This document shows, piece after piece, positions 1 through 6,016 of a stretch of DNA of 6,875 nt. The notes below the pieces were generated by a model. That model searched no databases. It had not been told where the DNA came from and saw only the letters and a list, made by a program, of their open reading frames with translations. The translations under genes were made by a program, and so were the position numbers. Source of the DNA: Chitinophaga pinensis (GTDB taxonomy: Bacteria > Bacteroidota > Bacteroidia > UKL13-3); NCBI GenBank assembly GCA_945876985.1, contig CAMCQX010000086.1, positions 1 to 6,875 on the forward strand, read 5' to 3'. Positions within the stretch are counted from its first letter, which is position 1, and the number at the start of each line of letters is the position of its first letter.

Positions 1-504
1 AGGTTTGAAACTATGTTTCCCATTTATTTACAAAATAAAATTATTCAAAGATTGCATGAAGTGCATCCATACGAAGAAGTAGCCTTTGAGTTAATAGCCA
101 CTGAAAATACTTATGATATCATTGGAAGTGGTTTGATTGGAGAATTAGAAAATGAAGTTTCGCCAACTGATTTTTTGAAAATGCTGAAAGAAAAAATGGA
201 ATTAAATGTAATAAAATTCACTGCTTTTTCAAAAAATATAAAAAAAGTTGCACTTTGCGGTGGAGCAGGACAATTTTTGCTAAAAAATGCAATTAATCAA
301 GGAGCAGACGCATTTATAAGCTCAGATTTTAAATATCATGAATTTTTTGATGCCGAGAAAAGCCTTATGATTGCTGACATTGGACACTTTGAAAGCGAAA
401 AATTCACAAAAGAGCTTATGTTTGATTTAATTATGAAAAAAAATCCTACATTTGCCGTCCTTTTAAGTAAAACAAATACCAACCCAGTAAATTATTATTA
501 TTAA
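1..504 (+). CDS. NIF3/DUF34 family dinuclear metal-binding protein, 3' part
   Basis: C-terminal part of a NIF3-like protein (DUF34, YqfO type); the frame is open to base 1, so the ATG at 13 is internal and not the start. About 167 codons are visible, under half of the roughly 365 usual for the long form. The first residues (RFET, then MFP) and HPYEEVAFEL match the end of the CutA/PII-like domain inserted in long NIF3 proteins. The rest is the second half of the metal-binding core: LCGGAG, then SSDFKYHEFFDA, then DIGHFESEKF. The His at 385-387 and the Glu four residues later fit the C-terminal ligands of the dinuclear metal site known for the family; the N-terminal ligands lie outside the window. 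The family is widespread, folds as a metal-dependent hydrolase-like protein, and has no settled reaction, although a GTP cyclohydrolase I type 2 label is common. It probably forms an operon with the next gene, 5 bp downstream. Confidence 0.93.
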   Translation, partial: RFETMFPIYLQNKIIQRLHEVHPYEEVAFELIATENTYDIIGSGLIGELENEVSPTDFLKMLKEKMELNVIKFTAFSKNIKKVALCGGAGQFLLKNAINQGADAFISSDFKYHEFFDAEKSLMIADIGHFESEKFTKELMFDLIMKKNPTFAVLLSKTNTNPVNYYY

Positions 505-509
505 ACTAT

Positions 510-1262
510 ATGCCATTAGCTAAAGAAGTAAGCATTGAACAAAAATTGAAAGCATTATATAAGCTTCAAATTATTGACACACAAATAAGCAAATTACAAG
601 CAATTAGAGGTGAATTGCCTAACGAAGTTGCAGATTTAGAAGACGATATAGCTGGAATGGAAACTCGTTTGGCTAATATGGCCAACGACATAAAAGCCAT
701 TGAAGACAGTATTAGTCAAAACAAAACTCGCATTATTGATGCGAAAGCATTAGCAAAAAAATACGAAAAACAATTAGAAGGCGTTAAAAATAACCGTGAA
801 TACGATGCTTTGAACAAAGAAATTGAAATTCAAGGTTTGGAACAACAAGCTGCTGACAAACGTATTAAGAATGCTAACATGGATGCTGAGCAAAAGAAAA
901 ACAGTATTGCTGCATTAGATTTAGAATTAGTAGGTCGTAAACAAGATTTGAAAAACAAAAAAGGCGAATTAGAAAGTATCATTGCTGATACTGAAAAAGA
1001 AGAAGCTTTATTAAACAAAGACCGTGATAAAGCAGTAGTTGTTGCTGATGATCGTTTAGTAACTTCGTACAATAGAATTAGGACTAGTATGAAGAACGGA
1101 ATGGGTGTAGCTGTAATTATGCGTGAAAGTTGTGGTGGATGTTTTGCTGGAATTCCTCCTCAACGCCAAGCCGATATTAAATTACGTAAGAAAATTATAG
1201 TTTGCGAAAACTGTGGCCGCGTTTTAGTTGACCCCGAGTTAGCTGAAGAAGTTGCTCAATAA
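510..1262 (+). CDS. Coiled-coil protein with C-terminal C4-type zinc ribbon
   Basis: A 250-residue protein of the zf-RING_7/CT398-like family. Residues about 10-175 are rich in Lys, Glu, Ala and Gln with heptad-like spacing, indicating a long antiparallel coiled-coil hairpin; KNNREYDALNKEIE (93-106) is the conserved stretch near its turn. The C-terminal ribbon has Cys208, Cys211, Cys232 and Cys235 (CxxC, 20 residues, CxxC), expected to bind one zinc. There is no signal peptide or membrane segment, so it is cytoplasmic. Its biochemical role is not established; the fold suggests nucleic-acid or protein binding, which is inference. The start is 5 bp after the NIF3-like stop, and the pairing of these two genes recurs in Bacteroidota, so a shared task is likely. 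A strong terminator begins about 20 bp after the stop. Confidence 0.93.
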   Translation: MPLAKEVSIEQKLKALYKLQIIDTQISKLQAIRGELPNEVADLEDDIAGMETRLANMANDIKAIEDSISQNKTRIIDAKALAKKYEKQLEGVKNNREYDALNKEIEIQGLEQQAADKRIKNANMDAEQKKNSIAALDLELVGRKQDLKNKKGELESIIADTEKEEALLNKDRDKAVVVADDRLVTSYNRIRTSMKNGMGVAVIMRESCGGCFAGIPPQRQADIKLRKKIIVCENCGRVLVDPELAEEVAQ

Positions 1263-1281
1263 TTTTATAAAAAATAATTAT

Positions 1282-1315
1282 AAAAAAGCCATTCGAAATT
1301 CGGATGGCTTTTTTT
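1282..1315. terminator. Bidirectional intrinsic terminator between convergent genes
   Basis: Arms 1282-1295 and 1301-1314 form a 14-bp stem with one G-U pair around a 5-nt loop (AAATT). The outer six pairs are A-T, so either strand gives a GC-containing core (GCCAT) followed by a run of Us. On the + strand it closes the NIF3-zinc-ribbon operon. On the - strand it is the first convincing stop after queA, about 225 bp past that gene's end. Confidence 0.88.
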
Positions 1316-1539
1316 ATGAGTATCGAATGTAATAGCTCATCAAAAACCAATCACTTTAAAATTTATTTATTTCTTCTATTTGTCTAATTTTTTTGAAACG
1401 TATTAGTTTGCATCACATGATTCAATTCTGATTTTTGAATTGGAAGAGTAGTTGATGGTTGTCAGTTGATAGATAAAAATATCAAATAAAGAACAACGAA
1501 TGTTGAATGTTGAAGGAAATTTAAAACGGATAATTCATT
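1316..1539. repeat. Noncoding gap with short degenerate repeats
   Basis: No convincing gene in either strand of this 224-bp space between two convergent operons. It holds an 8-bp inverted repeat with one G-U pair (1421-1428 with 1437-1444), a GTTGAT direct repeat (1451-1456 and 1465-1470), and a tandem GAATGTT repeat (1498-1504 and 1505-1511). The GTTGA-type stretches resemble simple repeats often seen between genes in Bacteroidota. I see no T tract that would make the hairpin a terminator for queA. Confidence 0.35.
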
Positions 1540-2772
1540 TTACTTTCTAAACAAAATGGAACTATCGCCATAGCTTAAAAACCTAAAGTTATTGTTCAAA
1601 GCAAAATAATAAACATCGCTCCAATCTTCACCAATGAATGCAGAAACAAGCAGTATTAAGGTGCTTTCCGGCTGATGGAAATTTGTAATCAAAGCATCTA
1701 CCAATTTAAATTGATAAGGCGGAGCAATCATAATTTGCGTAGTGCCATGAATTTGATTTATTTTTTTCAAATCCATCCATTCTAAAATAGCTTTTAAAAC
1801 TTGCAAAGCATTTAATTGATTGTTTTCATTTTCATAAGGCTGCCACTGACTTACTTGCATTTCATGAATATTCTTCCAATCATTTTTATTAGCAATTAGA
1901 TAAACACCAAACCAATAAAGACTTTCAATGGTTCTAAGCGAAGTGGTTCCAACGGTAATAATCCTATTCTTTTTCTCTAAGCAATTGCAAATATTTTGCA
2001 CCAATATTTTATCAATAATTACATGTTCCTCATGCATTTCATGACCACTCATATTTTCGGCTTTTACTGGTTTAAAAGTTCCAGCGCCAACATGTAGTGT
2101 AACAAATTCAGTGGTAATTTTTTTCTGATGCAATTTTTCAAATACTTGTTTTGTAAAGTGCAATCCTGCAGTTGGAGCGGCTACTGAACCTTCAAATTCT
2201 GCGTAAACAGTTTGATACCTCACTTCATCGTCAGTATCAGCATCGCGGTTCATATAAGGAGGTAATGGCAATAAGCCAGCATGATAAATAACGTCAGCAA
2301 AAGCAAATCCTCCATTCCATTTAAATTGAATAATATAAGAATCCAAATGCTGTTTTATTCTTTCGGCAACCAATGAAATTTCAGTTCCATTTATTGCAAA
2401 ATTCTTCGTTAAAATCCCTTCTTTCCATTTTTTATTATTTCCCACCAAAGCTATCCATTGGCAAGTTTCGGTTTCCTTAAAACAAATAGCTGCATCGTTA
2501 GGAATACTAGGTTCTAAGCACATGATTTCAATTCTAGCACCGCTTTCTTTTTGGAACAATATACGTGCATGAACTACTTTGGTATTATTAAATATTAAGC
2601 AATCATTTTCATTTAAAATAGTTGGTAATTTATTAAAAACAGATGCTGTTATTTCGCCATTTTTATAGACCAATAATTTGCTTTTATCTCTATCTTTTAA
2701 AGGATGCTGTGCAATTTTTTCTTCAGGTAAATGGTAGGTAAAATCTGCTATTTTAAGTTCTTTTGCTTGCAT
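1540..2772 (-). CDS. queA: S-adenosylmethionine:tRNA ribosyltransferase-isomerase (queuosine synthesis)
   Basis: QueA transfers and isomerises the ribosyl part of S-adenosylmethionine onto preQ1 at position 34 of GUN-anticodon tRNAs, giving epoxyqueuosine, the penultimate step of queuosine formation in the cytoplasm. The 410-residue protein shows the family signatures in order: FNNTKVVHARI (61-71), LPPYMNR (170-176), AAPTAGLHFT (198-207), LHVGAGTFKPV (226-236), MHEEH (246-250), VGTTSLRTIES (274-284), TNFHQPESTLILLVSAF (363-379) and YGDSS near the end. It is longer than the approximately 350-residue enterobacterial enzyme, mainly through an extra segment of about 40 residues between 285 and 340, which I take as a Bacteroidota trait. 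The ATG follows an A-rich leader with no Shine-Dalgarno sequence. It lies downstream of ssb in the same orientation but behind a terminator, and probably has its own promoter. No other queuosine gene is in view. Confidence 0.97.
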   Translation of the reverse strand: MQAKELKIADFTYHLPEEKIAQHPLKDRDKSKLLVYKNGEITASVFNKLPTILNENDCLIFNNTKVVHARILFQKESGARIEIMCLEPSIPNDAAICFKETETCQWIALVGNNKKWKEGILTKNFAINGTEISLVAERIKQHLDSYIIQFKWNGGFAFADVIYHAGLLPLPPYMNRDADTDDEVRYQTVYAEFEGSVAAPTAGLHFTKQVFEKLHQKKITTEFVTLHVGAGTFKPVKAENMSGHEMHEEHVIIDKILVQNICNCLEKKNRIITVGTTSLRTIESLYWFGVYLIANKNDWKNIHEMQVSQWQPYENENNQLNALQVLKAILEWMDLKKINQIHGTTQIMIAPPYQFKLVDALITNFHQPESTLILLVSAFIGEDWSDVYYFALNNNFRFLSYGDSSILFRK

Positions 2773-2790
2773 TTTTGAATATTATAAAAT

Positions 2791-2821
2791 AAAAAAAGCA
2801 GTGTAATGATTCACTGCTTTT
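2791..2821 (-). terminator. Intrinsic terminator after ssb, also in the queA leader
   Basis: Arms 2794-2803 (AAAAGCAGTG) and 2812-2821 form a perfect 10-bp stem around an 8-nt loop. Read on the - strand the stem runs into seven Ts (complement of 2791-2797). It begins 24 bp after the ssb stop codon and ends only 18 bp before the queA ATG, so queA needs either read-through or a promoter inside this short space. Confidence 0.8.
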
Positions 2822-2827
2822 GGTTTT

Positions 2828-2858
2828 CAAAGGTATGGTAATTTTTTAAAATGGTAAA
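2828..2858 (-). promoter_or_regulatory. Candidate queA promoter overlapping the ssb 3' end
   Basis: On the - strand, TACCTTTG (2835 down to 2828) matches the Bacteroidota -7 consensus TAnnTTTG. It is preceded at 19-bp spacing by TTTA (2858-2855), three of four bases of the TTTG -33 element. Transcription would begin near 2823, giving a leader of about 50 nt that starts with the ssb terminator hairpin. The position suits a gene sitting behind a terminator, but a motif this short occurs several times by chance in AT-rich DNA. Confidence 0.4.
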
Positions 2859-3298
2859 TCATCACTCAAACTTTCATTGTTCGATTGACCATTTGTTTGC
2901 GTATTGGTCTCATTGACTGTGTTAGTATTTTGAGTATTCGAATTATTTGTTCCATCATTGGTTTTATTAGGATTTCCGCCTAACAATGTAAAGTTTTGAA
3001 CTCTTACTTTTAACCTTGACTTTTCTAAACCTTCTTTATCTTTCCAAGTTTCAGTTTTTAGTTTACCTTCAATATAAACTTGACTTCCTTTTTTTAAATA
3101 TTTTTCAGCAATTTTTGCTTGATTGTCCCACATTTCTATGTTAAACCATTCTGTTTCTGTTCTTCTTTCACCGTTTTTATCGGTAGTAGTTTCGTTAGTT
3201 GCTAATGAAAAACTAGCTACTACTTTTTGATTGTCTAAGTTCCTTAACTCAGGGTCTCTTCCTAAGTTTCCAATTAAAATAATTTTGTTGTACGACAT
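2846..3298 (-). CDS. ssb: Single-stranded DNA-binding protein
   Basis: SSB coats single-stranded DNA during replication, recombination and repair and recruits partner proteins through its C-terminal tip. Residues 1 to about 107 are the OB fold, starting MSYNKIILIGNLGRDPELR with WFNIEMWDNQAKIAEKYLKKG (51-71) and VYIEGKL (74-80), all typical. Residues about 110-142 form a linker almost entirely of Asn, Thr, Gln, Ser and Gly. The last five residues, DDLPF, form the acidic and hydrophobic tip that binds partners. At 150 residues it has normal length. It starts 23 bp after mutY, without Shine-Dalgarno but with an A/T-rich leader, so it is probably co-transcribed with mutY; a hairpin terminator follows. 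Confidence 0.97.
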   Translation of the reverse strand: MSYNKIILIGNLGRDPELRNLDNQKVVASFSLATNETTTDKNGERRTETEWFNIEMWDNQAKIAEKYLKKGSQVYIEGKLKTETWKDKEGLEKSRLKVRVQNFTLLGGNPNKTNDGTNNSNTQNTNTVNETNTQTNGQSNNESLSDDLPF

Positions 3299-3321
3299 AT
3301 TTTTAAGTTTTAAGGTTAATT

Positions 3322-4380
3322 TTAAAATATTTGATGTGGCAATTTAACATTTGAAATCAATTTTTCAAGCAATTTTGGAACTGCATAATTATTTATTTCA
3401 TCAATTTTTATTTCTTTAAAATTATTAGACAGTTTAGGTTTGGCTTTACTTGTTATTTTCCAAAACCCAACCTGTAAAATTTGATGTGTTAAAATATGTT
3501 TGTAGTTTTCCATAAAAACAATTTTCAAATCAGATATATCATCAAAATATTTATTTTGAATCAATTCATTCAAAACCTCCATTTCATTTGTAAAAAGCGG
3601 TTTTTCAATCAATGGGAATTCAAAAAGGCCTTGCCAAATATCGTTTGCACCTCTTTGGTTCAAGTAAGTATTTCCATTGTTTTCAAAAATAAAATAATTA
3701 AAATACCTAGTTTTTACTTTAACTTTTTTTATTTTAACTGGTAAATTCTTTTGTTCACTATTTGAAAAAGCAAAACAACTATTATTTATTGGGCAATTGA
3801 TACAATCGGGATTTTGAGGTTTACAAACCATGGCTCCTAATTCCATCATGGCTTGATTATGAATGGCTGGATTTTTCTTGTCGAGCAATTCAGTAGCAAT
3901 TTTTGAAAATTCATGCTTACCATTTGTTGAATTAATATCGGTATAAATTCCAGCAAAACGAGCAATTACTCTAAAAACATTTCCGTCAACAACAGCTTTG
4001 CTTTGATTAAAAGCAAAAGAGGCAATGGCAGCGGCAGTATAAGGACCAATTCCTTGAAGTTTAATTAATTCATTGTAATTATTGGGGAATATTCCATTAT
4101 AATTATCTCTAATATATTTAGCGGCAATATGCATGTTTCTAGCCCTGCTATAATAACCCAAACCTTGCCAAAGTTTTAAAATGTCATTTAAATCAGCATT
4201 TGCAAAATCTTTTATAGTTTTATAATTATCAGTAAATTTTAAATAATATGGTAAACCTTGCTCTACTCTGGTTTGTTGTAAAATAATTTCACTTAGCCAT
4301 ATATTATAAGGGTTTAAGGTATGTCGCCAAGGTAAATTTCGTTTATGATTATGATACCAAAATTGCAATTGTTTGTGCAT
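3322..4380 (-). CDS. mutY: A/G-specific adenine DNA glycosylase
   Basis: MutY removes adenine mispaired with 8-oxoguanine or G, preventing G:C to T:A mutations. With the start used here (352 residues) it has the catalytic Glu31 in SEIILQQTRV, the helix-hairpin-helix LQGIGPYTAAAIASF (108-122), catalytic Asp132 in VVDGNVFRV, and the four cluster cysteines Cys186, Cys193, Cys196 and Cys202 (spacing 6, 2, 5) for a [4Fe-4S] cluster. The C-terminal Nudix-like domain that reads 8-oxoG is present, with WQGLFEFPL (249-257) and the Thr-His of HILTHQIL (295-302). The frame is also open to an ATG at 4428, adding 16 aromatic-rich residues. I prefer 4380 because MHKQLQFWYHNHKRNLPW matches the usual start just before the conserved WY, and a weak promoter match lies between the two ATGs. 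It is divergent from the HU gene, and ssb follows. Confidence 0.95.
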   Translation of the reverse strand: MHKQLQFWYHNHKRNLPWRHTLNPYNIWLSEIILQQTRVEQGLPYYLKFTDNYKTIKDFANADLNDILKLWQGLGYYSRARNMHIAAKYIRDNYNGIFPNNYNELIKLQGIGPYTAAAIASFAFNQSKAVVDGNVFRVIARFAGIYTDINSTNGKHEFSKIATELLDKKNPAIHNQAMMELGAMVCKPQNPDCINCPINNSCFAFSNSEQKNLPVKIKKVKVKTRYFNYFIFENNGNTYLNQRGANDIWQGLFEFPLIEKPLFTNEMEVLNELIQNKYFDDISDLKIVFMENYKHILTHQILQVGFWKITSKAKPKLSNNFKEIKIDEINNYAVPKLLEKLISNVKLPHQIF

Positions 4381-4405
4381 GAAATAATATTGCTGTAAAA
4401 AAGTA

Positions 4406-4413
4406 AAAATGTA
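4406..4413 (-). promoter_or_regulatory. Weak candidate mutY promoter
   Basis: On the - strand, TACATTTT differs by one base from the TAnnTTTG -7 consensus. It lies 26 bp upstream of the ATG at 4380 but downstream of the alternative ATG at 4428. If used, it would rule out the longer protein. No convincing -33 element is visible at the expected spacing, so this is only a hint. Confidence 0.22.
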
Positions 4414-4533
4414 TTGTGCAAATAACATTTTAAAATTGCAAAAAGTTTAAAAAAAATGTTTTATTTGCATAAAATTGAAAAATAAAATAGTTGTAACATG
4501 ATTATTTTCAAATAAATACCTTGAAAAAATTAG

Positions 4534-4565
4534 TTATTGAAAAAAAAAATTATTTTTTTCAATAA
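4534..4565. repeat. Perfect 13-bp inverted repeat upstream of the HU promoter
   Basis: TTATTGAAAAAAA at 4534-4546 is exactly inverted at 4553-4565, with a 6-bp spacer AAATTA. It ends 17 bp before the candidate -7 element of the HU gene, so it covers the -33 and upstream region. It could be a repressor site or an A-tract bend. It is not a natural terminator for a neighbour, since both flanking genes read away from it. Half of each arm is homopolymer, which lowers its significance. Confidence 0.45.
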
Positions 4566-4582
4566 ATTAATAATCAATTTTA

Positions 4583-4590
4583 TACATTTG
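4583..4590 (+). promoter_or_regulatory. Candidate promoter (-7 element) of the HU operon
   Basis: TACATTTG matches the Bacteroidota TAnnTTTG -7 element exactly and is followed by CAGCCC, a common context for strong promoters in this phylum. Transcription would start near 4595, giving a leader of about 45 nt that is A-rich and has no Shine-Dalgarno sequence, as is usual for highly translated genes here. No clear TTTG -33 element is seen; the inverted repeat occupies that region. Confidence 0.6.
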
Positions 4591-4638
4591 CAGCCCTCGT
4601 TAAAATAAATAAATCATAAAAATCAATAAATCAACAAC

Positions 4639-4980
4639 ATGACAAAAGCAGAAATTATCACAGAGATTTCAACAAAGACAGGAATTGACAAACTTCAAGT
4701 TCAAGAGTCGGTAGAGTCGTTTTTTAAAGTAGTTCGTAATAACATGATTGAAGGTAAAAACGTGTATTTCCGCGGTTTTGGTTCTTTCATTTTGAAAAAG
4801 CGTGCTAAGAAAATTGCTCGTAATATTTCAAAAAACACAGCAATGGTAATTGATGAGCATTATATTCCTGCTTTCAAACCAGCTAAGAGTTTTACTGAAA
4901 AAATTAAGAAAAGCGATGCCGTAAAAGCAAACGCTACAAAGCGTGAAAGAGAAGCAAAATTAGCATTGAAAGAAGACTAG
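4639..4980 (+). CDS. HU/IHF-family DNA-binding protein
   Basis: A 113-residue histone-like protein that should act as a dimer, bending and packing DNA in the nucleoid. It starts with the helical pair MTKAEIITEISTKTGI, followed by NVYFRGFGSF (41-50), the family signature, then the beta-arm with ARNISKNT (60-67) and the closing IPAFKPAKSF (76-85). In textbook HU the arm tip reads RNPxTG with an intercalating proline; here Ile63 replaces it, a change I associate with a Bacteroidota subgroup. Residues 91-113 form a charged tail beyond the usual 90-residue core. I leave the symbol empty because HU, IHF-alpha and IHF-beta cannot be separated safely in this phylum. It heads a probable operon with the TPR gene 22 bp downstream. 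Confidence 0.94.
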   Translation: MTKAEIITEISTKTGIDKLQVQESVESFFKVVRNNMIEGKNVYFRGFGSFILKKRAKKIARNISKNTAMVIDEHYIPAFKPAKSFTEKIKKSDAVKANATKREREAKLALKED

Positions 4981-5002
4981 TTTGCGACTTTTTATTTAAA
5001 TT

Positions 5003-5845
5003 ATGCAAACCAATAAATCATTTAAAATAATTGTTATATCACTAGTACTTTTAGCTAGTGAGCTTGCTTATTTAAATTTTAGTTCAGCTGGAAACGATAC
5101 TCCAATTGAAACAACGGATTCAAATGCTGCAGTGGCAAAAACATTTAGCTATGATGATTATTTTATTTCAGTTAGAGATACAATTTCTCCAATTCTAAGG
5201 CTTAAAATTGATAGTTTAGAGCGTTTAATTAAAACAGACACTGGAAATTATCAAGCTAATGTAATGTTGGCACGTTTGTATGACGAAGCACATTTAGGTT
5301 TAATTTCTGCGAGTTATGTTTTTGACATAGCTACAAAACTAAACGATGAAAGATCATGGTTTAATGCAGGTTTTAAGTTTTATGACTTTGCTGCTAACAC
5401 ATCAGATACTGGTGCACAAATTTATTCATCCAAAATGGCAATTACATCTTTTGAGAAAGTTGTAGCTATTAATGAACAAAACTTAGAAGCCAAGAATGCT
5501 ATGGCAATTTGTTATGTGCAAAATGATTTGGATATTATGAAAGGTGTGCAAATTTTAAAAGATGTGGTTAAACGTGATTCAAATAATGTGCAAGCAAATT
5601 ACACATTAGGAATGTTAAGCAGAAGAAGTGGCCAATGGGATAAAGCAAGAATACGTTTTGAAAAATTAGCTAAACTTGATCCATTAAATAGTGAAGCATA
5701 TTTTTACTTAGGTGAAACATATAGTAGTTTAAATATGAAAAAAGAAGCTATTATTGCCTATGAAACATGTATGAACTTGATTCCTAATCAAGAATCGAAA
5801 GAGGAAATAAAAAAATTAATTGATAATCTTAAACAAACAAAATAA
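5003..5845 (+). CDS. Membrane-anchored tetratricopeptide-repeat protein
   Basis: A 280-residue protein of unknown specific role. Residues 7-25 (FKIIVISLVLLASELAYLN) follow a Lys-bearing start and form one hydrophobic helix, either an uncleaved anchor or a signal peptide; no lipobox cysteine is seen, so the rest should face the periplasm. A low-complexity linker (about 30-48) leads to a helical region. From about residue 83 there are TPR units: degenerate ones at about 83-155, then clearer ones at about 162-195, 196-229 (VQANYTLGMLSRRSGQWDKA) and 230-263 (SEAYFYLGETYSSLNMKKEA). TPR arrays bind proteins, so a scaffold or assembly role is likely but not shown. It sits between the HU gene and the small basic protein, whose ATG comes only 5 bp after its stop, which suggests coupled expression. 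Confidence 0.88.
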   Translation: MQTNKSFKIIVISLVLLASELAYLNFSSAGNDTPIETTDSNAAVAKTFSYDDYFISVRDTISPILRLKIDSLERLIKTDTGNYQANVMLARLYDEAHLGLISASYVFDIATKLNDERSWFNAGFKFYDFAANTSDTGAQIYSSKMAITSFEKVVAINEQNLEAKNAMAICYVQNDLDIMKGVQILKDVVKRDSNNVQANYTLGMLSRRSGQWDKARIRFEKLAKLDPLNSEAYFYLGETYSSLNMKKEAIIAYETCMNLIPNQESKEEIKKLIDNLKQTK

Positions 5846-5850
5846 AAACT

Positions 5851-5940
5851 ATGCCAAGCGGTAAAAAAAGAAAAAGACATAAGATAGCCACGCATAAGCG
5901 TAAAAAGCAGCTTCGTAAAAACAGACACAAGAAAAAATAA
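5851..5940 (+). CDS. 29-residue basic protein, bS22/mS38-like (AURKAIP1/COX24) ribosomal protein
   Basis: A 29-residue ORF with 19 Lys or Arg and 3 His; it starts MPSGKKRKRHKIATHKRKK and ends in three lysines. The pattern K-I-A-T-H-K-R-K-K-x-L-R-K-x-R aligns by eye with the core of the AURKAIP1/COX24 family, which includes mitochondrial mS38 and actinobacterial bS22, both bound to the small ribosomal subunit. A role in the small subunit is therefore inferred from family likeness. The ATG is 5 bp after the TPR stop, in an AAAACT context typical of this genome. A conserved-looking, intact frame and tight operon placement argue that it is real, and such a short gene is easily missed. It could also be another small ribosomal or RNA-binding protein. 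Confidence 0.75.
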   Translation: MPSGKKRKRHKIATHKRKKQLRKNRHKKK

Positions 5941-5966
5941 TTTAGCAACAGCTAAATTGTGTTTTT
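5939..5966 (+). terminator. Hairpin at the stop codon of the small basic protein gene
   Basis: AATTTAGC (5939-5946, including the last two bases of the TAA stop) pairs with GCTAAATT (5951-5958) around an AACA loop, an 8-bp stem. The downstream run GTGTTTTT (5959-5966) is T-rich but interrupted. It may be a weak first terminator of the HU operon or an mRNA-end stabiliser. Confidence 0.5.
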
Positions 5967-6016
5967 ATAATCTTATCAGTCAGTAGTTTCAATACATTTC
6001 GACTCTGACTCAAAAC

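Noticed and set aside
13..15. ATG at 13 as the start of the NIF3-like gene
   Set aside because: The frame is open to base 1, the residues before it (RFET) match the family, and the N-terminal metal-site half is missing; the gene is cut by the window edge.
830..1072. 80-codon open frame on the - strand inside the zinc-ribbon gene
   Set aside because: It lies wholly within a well-supported gene on the other strand, is low-complexity (Ser, Phe, Ala-rich) and matches no family I know.
1498..1515. CRISPR or tandem-repeat array
   Set aside because: There are only two copies of a 7-bp unit, with no spacers and no nearby cas genes.
2773..2827. preQ1 riboswitch in the queA leader
   Set aside because: The leader of about 50 nt has only the 10-bp terminator hairpin. 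I find no C-rich loop or A-rich tail arranged as in preQ1 aptamers, and the hairpin is fully explained as the ssb terminator.
2870..2970. Frameshift or repeat expansion in the Asn/Thr/Gln-rich part of ssb
   Set aside because: The frame continues to a correct DDLPF tip, and variable polar linkers are normal in SSB.
3496..3744. 82-codon open frame on the + strand inside mutY
   Set aside because: It is antisense to the conserved C-terminal domain of MutY and is a Phe/Ile-rich product of AT-rich antisense sequence.
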